This document shows positions 1 through 6,361 of a stretch of 12,612 bases of DNA, piece by piece. How positions within the stretch are numbered: the first letter of the stretch is position 1; every line of letters starts with the position of its first letter. The stretch comes from JBECKR01 sp040235415 (GTDB lineage Bacteria; Acidobacteriota; Polarisedimenticolia; Polarisedimenticolales; Polarisedimenticolaceae). The notes beneath the pieces are model-generated. The model saw only the letters and a list, made by a program, of their open reading frames with translations, was not told the origin of the DNA and ran no database searches. The translations under genes and the position numbers were made by a program. Location of the stretch: positions 1 to 12,612 of the forward strand of contig JBECKR010000395.1 of the NCBI GenBank assembly GCA_040235415.1, in the 5' to 3' direction.

Positions 1-430
1 CCTTCGCGGGGTGCAGCGCGCGGTCGGCCTCGCGCACCAGGTCGTCGGGGGAATCCACCGCCGCCGAGGTCGGGTAGGTGGCGACGCCGGTATGGGGCAG
101 GACGACGGCGAACTCCTCGCCCCCGTAGCGCGCTGCCGTGTCGCCGGCGCGCGCCCCGCCGGCGACGAGCGTCGCGAACGCGACGCGCGCCGCGTCCCCG
201 GCCGGGTGCCCGTGGGCGTCGTTGAACCGCTTGAAGCCGTCGAGGTCGAGCAGGATCAGGTCGGGAGTCTCCCGCCGGGCGCGCTCCAGGCCGTCCCTGC
301 CGTCGGCCGCCACCAGGATGTCGTACGGCCGACCCCGGAACCAGGACGAGAGCATCCTGCCCGTTTCCGGATCGTCGTCGATGACGAGAATCCTCCGCCG
401 CTCGACGACCGTATCGACCGTTCCCGGCAC
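1..430 (-). CDS. Internally shortened REC-GGDEF protein (partial, runs off left edge)
   Basis: Read from a GTG at 430, the frame is open for 143 codons to the window edge. Residues 13-62 are the first half of a response-regulator receiver domain: strand 1 with the acidic pocket (RRILVIDDDPE, 12-22), then PDLILLDL (56-63) with the phospho-acceptor position D62. The sequence passes directly into GGDEF-domain sequence: LDLDGFKRFNDAHGHPAGD (61-79), an I-site-like RAGD (94-97) five residues before GGEEF (103-107), then GVATYP (115-120) and ADRAL (135-139). Missing are the second half of REC, the linker, the N-terminal GGDEF part with the usual DxLTGLxNR, and the segment between LPHTG and GVATYP. 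An intact family member would be a c-di-GMP synthase controlled by phosphorylation; activity of this form is doubtful. A purine-rich GGGGGA (437-442) lies 6 nt before the start, 20 nt after ftsZ, so co-transcription is likely. It could be a decaying gene, a reduced functional protein or an assembly collapse. Family assignment is firm, functional state open. Confidence 0.8.
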   Translation of the reverse strand, partial: MPGTVDTVVERRRILVIDDDPETGRMLSSWFRGRPYDILVAADGRDGLERARRETPDLILLDLDGFKRFNDAHGHPAGDAARVAFATLVAGGARAGDTAARYGGEEFAVVLPHTGVATYPTSAAVDSPDDLVREADRALHPAK

Positions 431-450
431 GACCCGTCCCCCGGGGGCCT

Positions 451-1680
451 TCAGTCCATCTGTTTACGCAAGAACGCCGGAACGTCCAGGTCGTCCTTCA
501 TCTTGGCGAAATTCGGGGTGAAGCCGTCGTCGTTGGCGTCGAACTCCAGACTCGCCGCCTGCTGGCTCGGGCGGAAGTAGCCTCGCCGGCCCGCCGCCGG
601 AGCCGTCGGGGGGACCGGGAGGGCGTCGTCGGGCGCCCGATCGGGGGCCGGTGCCTCGGCGGCCGCGGTGGAGCGAACCGCTTCGCGGTGGAACCCGGTC
701 GCGATCACCGTGATCTTGATCTTCCCCTGGAGCGCGCGGTCGATCACGGTCCCGAAGATGATGTTGCAGTCCGGGTCGGCGGCCTCGTGCACGATGCTCG
801 CGGCCTCCGAGACCTCGTGGAGGCTCATGTCCTCCCCGCCGCTGATGTTGATCAGCACCCCGCGCGCGCCGTGGATGGAGGCGTCTTCCAGCAGGGGGGA
901 CGAGATCGCACGCTGCGCCGCATCGACCGCGCGGTGCTCGCCCTCGGCCAGGCCGGTGCCCATGAGCGCCATCCCCATGCCCGCCATCACGGTCTTGACG
1001 TCGGCGAAGTCGAGGTTGATCTCGCCCGGGATCGTGATGAGGTCCGAGATCCCCTGGACCGCCTGCCGCAGGATGTCGTCGGCGATCAGGAACGCCTCGG
1101 TGATCGGCGTCCCGCGCTCGACGGTGTGCAGCAGCTTGTCGTTCGGAATCGTGATGACGGTGTCGACGACTTGGCGCAACGCCGCGAGTCCCTCGTCCGC
1201 CTGCTTGCGCCGGCGCCGGCCTTCGAAGCCGAACGGCATCGTCACGACCGCCACGACCAGCGAGCCCATCTCCCGCGCCAGGTTCGCGATGATCGGCGTG
1301 GCGCCGGTGCCGGTGCCGCCGCCGAGGCCGGTCGTGACGAACACCATGTCGGCGCCGGCGATCGCGTCGAGGATCTTCTCGGTGTCCTCGAGCGCGGCGC
1401 TCCGGCCGATGTCCGGGTTCGCTCCGGCCCCGAGTCCCTTCGTCAGCTTGGCACCGAGCTGGATCTTGACCTGCGCGCGGTTCGCCTGCAGCGCCTGGCA
1501 GTCGGTGTTGGCCGCCATGAAGTTCACGCCGCCGAGGTTGGCCGCGATCATGCGGTTGATGGCGTTGCCGCCGCCCCCGCCGACGCCCACGACCCGGATG
1601 TTCGCCGTCTGCGGCTGGGAGTCCTCGAACGAGAGCTTCATCGGCCCGCGAGGTCCACCCTTGTCGTCCATCGTGATCAT
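451..1680 (-). CDS. ftsZ: Cell division GTPase FtsZ
   Basis: Tubulin-like GTPase that polymerises at mid-cell into the Z-ring and recruits the divisome; 409 residues, normal for the family. Visible motifs are the glycine-rich nucleotide loop VGVGGGGGNAINRM (31-44), the tubulin signature GGGTGTG (120-126), and the T7 catalytic loop NLDFADVKTVM (222-232), whose aspartates complete the GTPase site of the next subunit. An Ala/Pro-rich variable linker (about 335-365) follows. The C-terminal peptide DVPAFLRKQ (399-407) is the usual docking site for FtsA and other partners. The start chosen is the ATG at 1680, preceded by GGGGGA at 1685-1690; a second ATG at 1671 is possible and would remove three residues. 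It is the last dcw gene, 62 nt after ftsA, and its own leader suggests translation independent of the tightly coupled upstream genes. Nothing is broken or missing. Confidence 0.98.
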   Translation of the reverse strand: MITMDDKGGPRGPMKLSFEDSQPQTANIRVVGVGGGGGNAINRMIAANLGGVNFMAANTDCQALQANRAQVKIQLGAKLTKGLGAGANPDIGRSAALEDTEKILDAIAGADMVFVTTGLGGGTGTGATPIIANLAREMGSLVVAVVTMPFGFEGRRRRKQADEGLAALRQVVDTVITIPNDKLLHTVERGTPITEAFLIADDILRQAVQGISDLITIPGEINLDFADVKTVMAGMGMALMGTGLAEGEHRAVDAAQRAISSPLLEDASIHGARGVLINISGGEDMSLHEVSEAASIVHEAADPDCNIIFGTVIDRALQGKIKITVIATGFHREAVRSTAAAEAPAPDRAPDDALPVPPTAPAAGRRGYFRPSQQAASLEFDANDDGFTPNFAKMKDDLDVPAFLRKQMD

Positions 1681-1684
1681 TCCG

Positions 1685-1690
1685 TCCCCC
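1685..1690 (-). promoter_or_regulatory. ftsZ ribosome binding site in the 62-nt ftsA-ftsZ spacer
   Basis: GGGGGA lies 4 nt before the ATG at 1680 and supports that start over the ATG at 1671. The nine bases GGGGGACGG (1682-1690) recur before the REC-GGDEF gene (434-442). The rest of the spacer (1681-1742) holds only a short 5-bp GC inverted repeat (1703-1715). No promoter can be recognised by eye. Confidence 0.55.
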
Positions 1691-1742
1691 TATCGAGCCG
1701 GCGGCGCGACGCGCCCTCCCGGCAGGGTCGACTCCTTCGGAA

Positions 1743-2987
1743 TCAGAACATCTCCGAGAACCAAGCCCGGACGCGCCCGCCGACCCGCCCGAGCACGCCG
1801 CCGTGCAGGCCGGCGCCCGCCTGCTTGCGGGGCGGGGGCTGGTGCCGCGCGCCGTACAGCGCGAGCCCGAGCACCGTCGTGTGCGCCGGGTCGGACGCGG
1901 GCTCCACCAGTCCCTCGACGCCGCGCGGCAGTCCGTGCCGGACCGGCAGCTCGAACACCTGCTCGGCGACCTCCAGCATTCCCGGCAGCAGGCTGGCGCC
2001 GCCCGTCAGCACGACCCCGGCGTTCAGCACCCGCTCGAAACCGGCGCGGGCGATCTCTTCCTGGATCAGCGTGAACACCTCCTCCGCGCGCGGCTGGAGG
2101 ATCTCCGCCATCACCTGGCGCGAGAGCAGGCGCGGCTTGCGCCCGCCGACCGACGGGACCTCGATCGGCTCGTTCTCCTCCACGAGGGCGGCGAGAGCGC
2201 ATCCGTACTTCAGCTTGAGCCGTTCCGCCTCCGGAACCGGCGTGCGCAGGCCGACCGCGAGGTCGTTCGAGAAGTGCTCGCCGCCGACCGGCAGGACCGC
2301 GGTGTGCCAGATCGAGCCGCGCTCGAAGATCGCGAGGTCGGTGGTGCCGCCGCCGATGTCGATCAGGGCGACGCCGAGCTCCTTCTCGTCGGCGGAGAGC
2401 ACCGCCTCGGAGGAGGCGAGGAGCTCGAGCACGGTCTCGCGGACCTCGATCCCGGAGCGGTTGACGCAGGTGACGAGGTTCTGCACCGAGGTGCTCGCCG
2501 CCGTCACGATGTGGACGTTGGCCTCGAGCCGCGAGCCGTTCATGCCCGCCGGCGACGTGATGCCGCCCTGGTCGTCCAGCACGAACTCCTGCGGCAGGAC
2601 GTGGAGGATCTCGCGGTCTTGAGGGATGCTGACCGCGCGGGCGGCGTCCAGGACCCGCTTCAGGTCCTCCTTGCCGACGGTGCGGTCCTTGCCCGAGACG
2701 GCCACGACGCCGCGGCTGTTGAACGACCGGATGTGGGCCCCGGCGATGCCGACGACCGCGTAGTCGACGTCGACCCCGGCCATCAGCTCGGCCTGCTCGA
2801 TGCAGGACTTGACCGCTTCCAAGGTGGCGTCGAGGTTGACGACGACCCCCTTGCGCATCCCGCGCGACGGGCTCTCGCCGAGGCCGACGACGTGCACCCC
2901 GCCGTTGTCGGTCAGCTCCGCCACCACGCAGGCGATCTTGGTGGTCCCGATGTCCAGCCCGACCACGTAGCGTTCGGTTCTAGCCAT
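1743..2987 (-). CDS. ftsA: Cell division protein FtsA (actin-like membrane tether of FtsZ)
   Basis: Actin-fold ATPase that anchors FtsZ filaments to the inner membrane and recruits later divisome proteins; 414 residues, a usual length. The first phosphate loop is GLDIGTTKIA (10-19), the second IDIGGGTTDLAIF (209-221), and the adenosine motif GVVLTGGASLLPG (324-336). The 1C subdomain typical of FtsA lies at about 85-165. The last residues (400-414, ending RVRAWFSEMF) form the expected amphipathic helix with basic and aromatic residues that inserts into the membrane. The ATG at 2987 is preceded by AAGGAG at 3000-3005, a rather long 12-nt spacing. Unlike the genes upstream it does not overlap its neighbour: 42 nt separate it from ftsQ, and that gap contains a GC hairpin. 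It lies next to ftsZ, its binding partner, as in most bacteria. Confidence 0.97.
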   Translation of the reverse strand: MARTERYVVGLDIGTTKIACVVAELTDNGGVHVVGLGESPSRGMRKGVVVNLDATLEAVKSCIEQAELMAGVDVDYAVVGIAGAHIRSFNSRGVVAVSGKDRTVGKEDLKRVLDAARAVSIPQDREILHVLPQEFVLDDQGGITSPAGMNGSRLEANVHIVTAASTSVQNLVTCVNRSGIEVRETVLELLASSEAVLSADEKELGVALIDIGGGTTDLAIFERGSIWHTAVLPVGGEHFSNDLAVGLRTPVPEAERLKLKYGCALAALVEENEPIEVPSVGGRKPRLLSRQVMAEILQPRAEEVFTLIQEEIARAGFERVLNAGVVLTGGASLLPGMLEVAEQVFELPVRHGLPRGVEGLVEPASDPAHTTVLGLALYGARHQPPPRKQAGAGLHGGVLGRVGGRVRAWFSEMF

Positions 2988-2999
2988 GTCGTCCCGTCT

Positions 3000-3005
3000 C
3001 TCCTT
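3000..3005 (-). promoter_or_regulatory. ftsA ribosome binding site
   Basis: AAGGAG stands 12 nt before the ATG at 2987, longer than the usual 5-9 nt. A weaker GGGA closer to the start may contribute. The site begins one base after the 7-bp hairpin at 3007-3025, so folding of that stem could influence access to it. Confidence 0.5.
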
Positions 3006-3006
3006 C

Positions 3007-3025
3007 CCGGCGCGCGCGGCGCCGG
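3007..3025 (-). promoter_or_regulatory. GC hairpin in the ftsQ-ftsA spacer
   Basis: Perfect inverted repeat: CCGGCGC (3007-3013) pairs with GCGCCGG (3019-3025) around a 5-nt loop, giving a 7-bp all-GC stem. It fills much of the 42-nt spacer and sits directly before the ftsA ribosome binding site. No run of T follows on the minus strand, so it is not a classical intrinsic terminator. It could be a translational-control or mRNA-processing element, or chance in such GC-rich DNA. Confidence 0.4.
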
Positions 3026-3029
3026 ACCA

Positions 3030-3869
3030 TCACGACCCGGCCCCGGGCTCCGGGAGCACCGAGATCCGATCCCGCCACCGCAGGTCGACGTACCGCGCCG
3101 CACCCACCCGTTGCTCGATCTCGCCGCTCAGGGCCAGGAACGGTTGCAGATTGCGCTCGGCCCGCTCGGGGTCGAGCCACAGCACCGGTCCGCCCCCGAT
3201 CGTCACGACCGCGAGGCGGTCCGGTTGCGAGACGTCGATCTCCGAGATCGTCGCGGTCCAGTCCGGCCGTAGCGCGTGCAACCGCAGCAGCGCCGACGTC
3301 GCGCGCCGCAGGGCGCCCTCGGCGGCCTCCGGCGGGAGGGCGTCGAGGCCGGTCACGACCGGTAGGTCGTAGCGGTCGCCCGGTCCGAGCGGCGCGATGC
3401 ACCGGCCGGTGGTGTCGACGATCCTCACGACCCCCCCGACGACCGCCAGCGCCGCGGGCCTCCGCTCCCGCACCACGACCGCGAGCGTTCCGGGAAGCAC
3501 GCGGCGGACGGCGGCGGACTCGACCCACGGATGGCGCTCGATCCCGGCGGCGACGTCGTCCAGCTCGAGCCCGGCGATGTTCCGGCCGCGCAGCGCTTCG
3601 AGGTCGCGTCGGATCGCCGCGGCGTCGCCCGCGCGCACGCCCACGAGCGAGATCGCGTCGACCCGGAACTCGCTCGATGCGGACAGCACCCGGACGGCGT
3701 GCAGCAGGCCGAGCGACAGCGCCGCGAGGACGCCGAGCTGCACCGCGGCGACGCCGAGCCAGCGCGCCGTCGCCCGCGCCATACGGGCCTTGCGCACCCT
3801 GCGGTTGCCGCGCGAGCGCAGGTAGCGGAGGTCCGGAGCGCCGTCGGGATCTTGCTTGCGCCGGATCAC
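3030..3869 (-). CDS. ftsQ: Cell division protein FtsQ/DivIB (POTRA domain)
   Basis: Bitopic inner-membrane divisome protein that, with FtsB and FtsL, links the early division proteins to septal wall synthesis; 279 residues. A basic cytoplasmic tail (1-37, many Arg/Lys) precedes one membrane segment (about 38-58). A POTRA domain follows (about 68-137), with FRVDAISLVGV at its start and the HPWVESAAVRRVLPGTLAV region near its end. The beta-rich FtsQ domain then extends to YVDLRWRDRI (260-269), which resembles the C-terminal strand that contacts FtsB in other bacteria. The start is a GTG at 3869, overlapping the murC stop as GTGA (4 nt), with GGGAGG at 3876-3881 six bases upstream. FtsQ sequences diverge widely, so assignment rests on topology, POTRA pattern and position between murC and ftsA. 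The murB and ddl genes often found just before ftsQ are absent. Confidence 0.92.
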   Translation of the reverse strand: MIRRKQDPDGAPDLRYLRSRGNRRVRKARMARATARWLGVAAVQLGVLAALSLGLLHAVRVLSASSEFRVDAISLVGVRAGDAAAIRRDLEALRGRNIAGLELDDVAAGIERHPWVESAAVRRVLPGTLAVVVRERRPAALAVVGGVVRIVDTTGRCIAPLGPGDRYDLPVVTGLDALPPEAAEGALRRATSALLRLHALRPDWTATISEIDVSQPDRLAVVTIGGGPVLWLDPERAERNLQPFLALSGEIEQRVGAARYVDLRWRDRISVLPEPGAGS

Positions 3870-5260
3870 GACCGGCCTCCCCGGGCGCGGCGGCGGCCCT
3901 CCGACTTCACCAGGCGGTCTCCGACTTTCCAGACGTCGCCCGCGCCGAGCGTCACGACGACGTCCCCCGGCCGCACGAGGCGCCGCAGGACCCGCGGGAC
4001 GTCCTCCAAGCGCGGGACGTACCGTGCCGCGGGGTGCCCGTGTCGCACCAGCGCGTCGACCACGACCGAGCCGTCGAGCCCGGGGATCGGCTCCTCGCTC
4101 GCGGGATAGATGTCGGTGACGAGGACCTCGTCGGCGAGGAAGAACGCCCGCCCGAACTCCTCGAGCAGCGCCCGGGTCCGGGAGTAGCGGTGCGGCTGGA
4201 ACACCACCACGGTGCGAGCGCCGAACCCCTCGCGGACGGCGGCGAGCGTGGCTTGGATCTCCGTCGGGTGGTGCCCGTAGTCGTCGATCACGGTCGCGCC
4301 GAGAGCGGTGCCGCGCCGCTGGAAGCGGCGGTCGACCCCGCGGAAGCCGGCGAGCGCGGCCGCGATCGTACGGAACGGAACGTCGAGCTCGAGGCCGACG
4401 GCGAGCGCCGCGAGGCTGTTGTAGATCAGGTGCCGCCCCGGTACCGCCAGGCGGACGCGGCCGAGCCGCTCGCCGCCGCGGAGCGCGACGTACGTGGATC
4501 CGAAGCCCTCGACCGCGACGTCCTCGGCGACGACGTCGGCTTCGGTCGAGAGGCCGTAGGTCACGATCCGGCGGTCGACGCGGGGCAGGATGGCGCGCAC
4601 GTTCGGGTCGTCCAGGCAGACGACCGCCGCGCCGTAGAACGGCACGCGGCCGAGGAACGTCACGAACGCGTCCTCGATCTCCGCGAGGTCGCGGTAGTGG
4701 TCGAGATGCTCGCGGTCGATGTTGGTGACGATCGCGACGGTCGGCTTCATCTTGAGGAAGGAGCCGTCGGACTCGTCCGCCTCCGCGACCATGAACTCCC
4801 CGCGGCCGAGCTTCGCGCCGGATTTCAACGTCCCGACCCGTCCGCCGATCACGATCGTCGGGTCGAGACGGCCGCGCGTCAGGACCTCGGCCACCATCGC
4901 GGTCGTCGTGGTCTTGCCGTGGGCGCCCGCGACGGCGACGCCGTACTTCATCCGCATCAGCTCGGCGAGCATCTCGGCGCGCGGGATCACCGGAATGCCG
5001 TCGCGCCTGGCCCGGATCACCTCGGGGTTGTCGGCACGCACCGCCGACGACACCACCACGACGTCCGCCCCGGCGACGTTCGCCGCGCGATGGCCGCGTC
5101 GGACCCGGGCCCCGAGACGCTTCAGACGGCGGGTCACGTCGGTCGAGACGAGGTCCGATCCGGACACCGGGTAGCCCAGGTTGATGAGGACCTCGGCGAT
5201 GCCGCTCATGCCGGAGCCTCCGATGCCGACGAAGTGCAGGTGCCGCGCCTTACGGAACAT
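3866..5260 (-). CDS. murC: UDP-N-acetylmuramate--L-alanine ligase MurC
   Basis: Cytoplasmic ATP-dependent ligase adding L-alanine, the first residue of the peptide stem, to UDP-MurNAc. The protein has 464 residues from the ATG at 5260. In order: the UDP-binding glycine loop GIGGSGMSGI (about 12-21), the ATP loop GAHGKTTTT (112-120), DESDG (162-166), the central-domain asparagine in IYNSLAA (N281), GVDRRFQ (308-314), DDYGHHPTEI (326-335) typical of MurC, and FQPHRYSRT (354-362). All three Mur-ligase domains are complete. A GTG two codons upstream (5266) is also in frame, but GGGAGG (5266-5271) overlaps it and sits at an ideal 5 nt from the ATG, so the ATG is preferred. The gene overlaps murG by 11 nt and ftsQ by 4 nt. 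Nothing is missing. Confidence 0.97.
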   Translation of the reverse strand: MFRKARHLHFVGIGGSGMSGIAEVLINLGYPVSGSDLVSTDVTRRLKRLGARVRRGHRAANVAGADVVVVSSAVRADNPEVIRARRDGIPVIPRAEMLAELMRMKYGVAVAGAHGKTTTTAMVAEVLTRGRLDPTIVIGGRVGTLKSGAKLGRGEFMVAEADESDGSFLKMKPTVAIVTNIDREHLDHYRDLAEIEDAFVTFLGRVPFYGAAVVCLDDPNVRAILPRVDRRIVTYGLSTEADVVAEDVAVEGFGSTYVALRGGERLGRVRLAVPGRHLIYNSLAALAVGLELDVPFRTIAAALAGFRGVDRRFQRRGTALGATVIDDYGHHPTEIQATLAAVREGFGARTVVVFQPHRYSRTRALLEEFGRAFFLADEVLVTDIYPASEEPIPGLDGSVVVDALVRHGHPAARYVPRLEDVPRVLRRLVRPGDVVVTLGAGDVWKVGDRLVKSEGRRRARGGRS

Positions 5261-6359
5261 CGGCACCTCCCTTGCCGAGCAGCTCGTCGGCGACGTCCGC
5301 GATCCGCTCGGCGGCGTCCGGGATCGCGAGCTCCCGCGCGGCTTCGGCCATGCGGCGGCGGCGCTCGGGGTCGCCCGCGAGCTCCGAGATCTCCGTGACC
5401 AGGCGCGCGCCGTCGAGGTCGCGGTCGAGAACGACCCGCGCGGCGCCCCGCGCGGCGAGCGTCTCGGCGTTGTGGCGCTGGTGGTCGTCGGCCGCGAACG
5501 GGAACGGCACCAGGACGGCGGGACGTCCGGCGGCCGCGATCTCGGCGAGCGTCATGGCGCCCGCCCGGCAGACGACGAGATCCGCCGCGGCCAGGCGGTC
5601 CGGCATGTCGTCGAGGAACCCGCGGACCTCGAACCGACCGGCGGGGTAGTCGCGCTCGTAGGCGGCGCGCACCGCGCCCTCCTCGTCCGCGCCGGACTGG
5701 TGCACGATCCGCGGCGGAACCGGCGTCCGCGCGAGACCCGGGAGCGCCTCGATCATCGCGCGATTCAGCGAGCGCGCCCCGCGACTCCCGCCGAACAGCA
5801 GCACCGCGACGACGTCGCCGCCCGGCGGGGGACCGATCCGGAGGAACGCGTCCCGCACCGGATTGCCGGTGACGATGCCGCGTCCTCCGAGCCGCGCGCG
5901 CGCGTCCTCCGACGGCACGCAGATGCGGTCGACGTGCGGCGCGAGGAACCGGTTCGTCGCGCCGGGGAAGTGGTTCTGCTCGAGGATCAGCGTGCGAACC
6001 CGGAGCGCTCGCGCGACGAGTACCGCGGGACCGGAGGCGTAGCCTCCCACGCCGACGACGAGGTCCGGCCGCTCGCGGAGCATCCACGCGCCGCAGCGGA
6101 CGACCGCCGACCCGGCGAGCGCCGCGCCGCGGACCCTCGCGAGCGGTCCCATGCCCTTCATGCCGGCGAGCGGCAGCGTCCGCAGCGGGAATCCCGCGCG
6201 CGGCACGAGCCGGGTCTCGAGGCCGCGCCGGCCTCCGACGAACCCGATCGACGCGCGCGGATGTCGCTTCCTCATCGTCTCCGCCACCGCCAGCGCGGGG
6301 AACAGGTGGCCGCCCGTTCCACCGCCCGCGAACCAGATCCTCGGCCGCCCCGCGGCCAC
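5250..6359 (-). CDS. murG: Undecaprenyl-PP-MurNAc-pentapeptide-UDPGlcNAc GlcNAc transferase MurG
   Basis: Membrane-associated GT-B glycosyltransferase that adds GlcNAc from UDP-GlcNAc to lipid I, producing lipid II on the cytoplasmic face; 369 residues. The N-terminal acceptor domain holds GGGTGGHLFPALAVA (12-26) and GGYASGP (105-111), with the EQNHFPGATNR segment (127-137). The C-terminal donor domain begins with the third glycine loop GGSRGAR (190-196). It carries the UDP-GlcNAc site CRAGAMTLAEIAAAGRP (264-280), followed by PFPFAADDHQRHNA (285-298). The frame stays open far upstream, but that extension is an out-of-frame reading of ftsW. The GTG at 6359 puts GGGTGGH at the usual distance from the N-terminus. 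Its start lies 2 nt after the ftsW stop with no strong ribosome binding site, so re-initiation by ribosomes ending ftsW is likely. It ends 11 nt inside murC. Confidence 0.95.
   Translation of the reverse strand: MAAGRPRIWFAGGGTGGHLFPALAVAETMRKRHPRASIGFVGGRRGLETRLVPRAGFPLRTLPLAGMKGMGPLARVRGAALAGSAVVRCGAWMLRERPDLVVGVGGYASGPAVLVARALRVRTLILEQNHFPGATNRFLAPHVDRICVPSEDARARLGGRGIVTGNPVRDAFLRIGPPPGGDVVAVLLFGGSRGARSLNRAMIEALPGLARTPVPPRIVHQSGADEEGAVRAAYERDYPAGRFEVRGFLDDMPDRLAAADLVVCRAGAMTLAEIAAAGRPAVLVPFPFAADDHQRHNAETLAARGAARVVLDRDLDGARLVTEISELAGDPERRRRMAEAARELAIPDAAERIADVADELLGKGGADVP
5266..5271 (-). promoter_or_regulatory. Ribosome binding site deciding the murC start
   Basis: GGGAGG is placed 5 nt before the ATG at 5260 and overlaps the alternative GTG (5264-5266). 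It therefore favours the ATG. It lies inside the last codons of murG, which fits translational coupling. Confidence 0.65.
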
Positions 6360-6361
6360 CG

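Noticed and set aside
438..447. CCCCCGGGGG palindrome between ftsZ and the next gene as a terminator
   Set aside because: There is no loop and no T-run, and half of it forms the ribosome binding site of the downstream gene.
1703..1715. GC inverted repeat in the ftsA-ftsZ spacer as a regulatory hairpin
   Set aside because: It has only 5 bp around a 3-nt loop in very GC-rich DNA, which is easily expected by chance.
688..2622. Long plus-strand open frames opposite ftsZ and ftsA, rich in Arg, Asp, His, Val and Gln
   Set aside because: They are antisense readings of clear ftsZ and ftsA. High GC suppresses stop codons, and the translations are low-complexity with no family motif.
3677..5398. 573-codon plus-strand open frame opposite murC and ftsQ
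   Set aside because: Antisense of a complete MurC. The composition is Arg/Asp/Val/Glu-biased with no recognisable domain.
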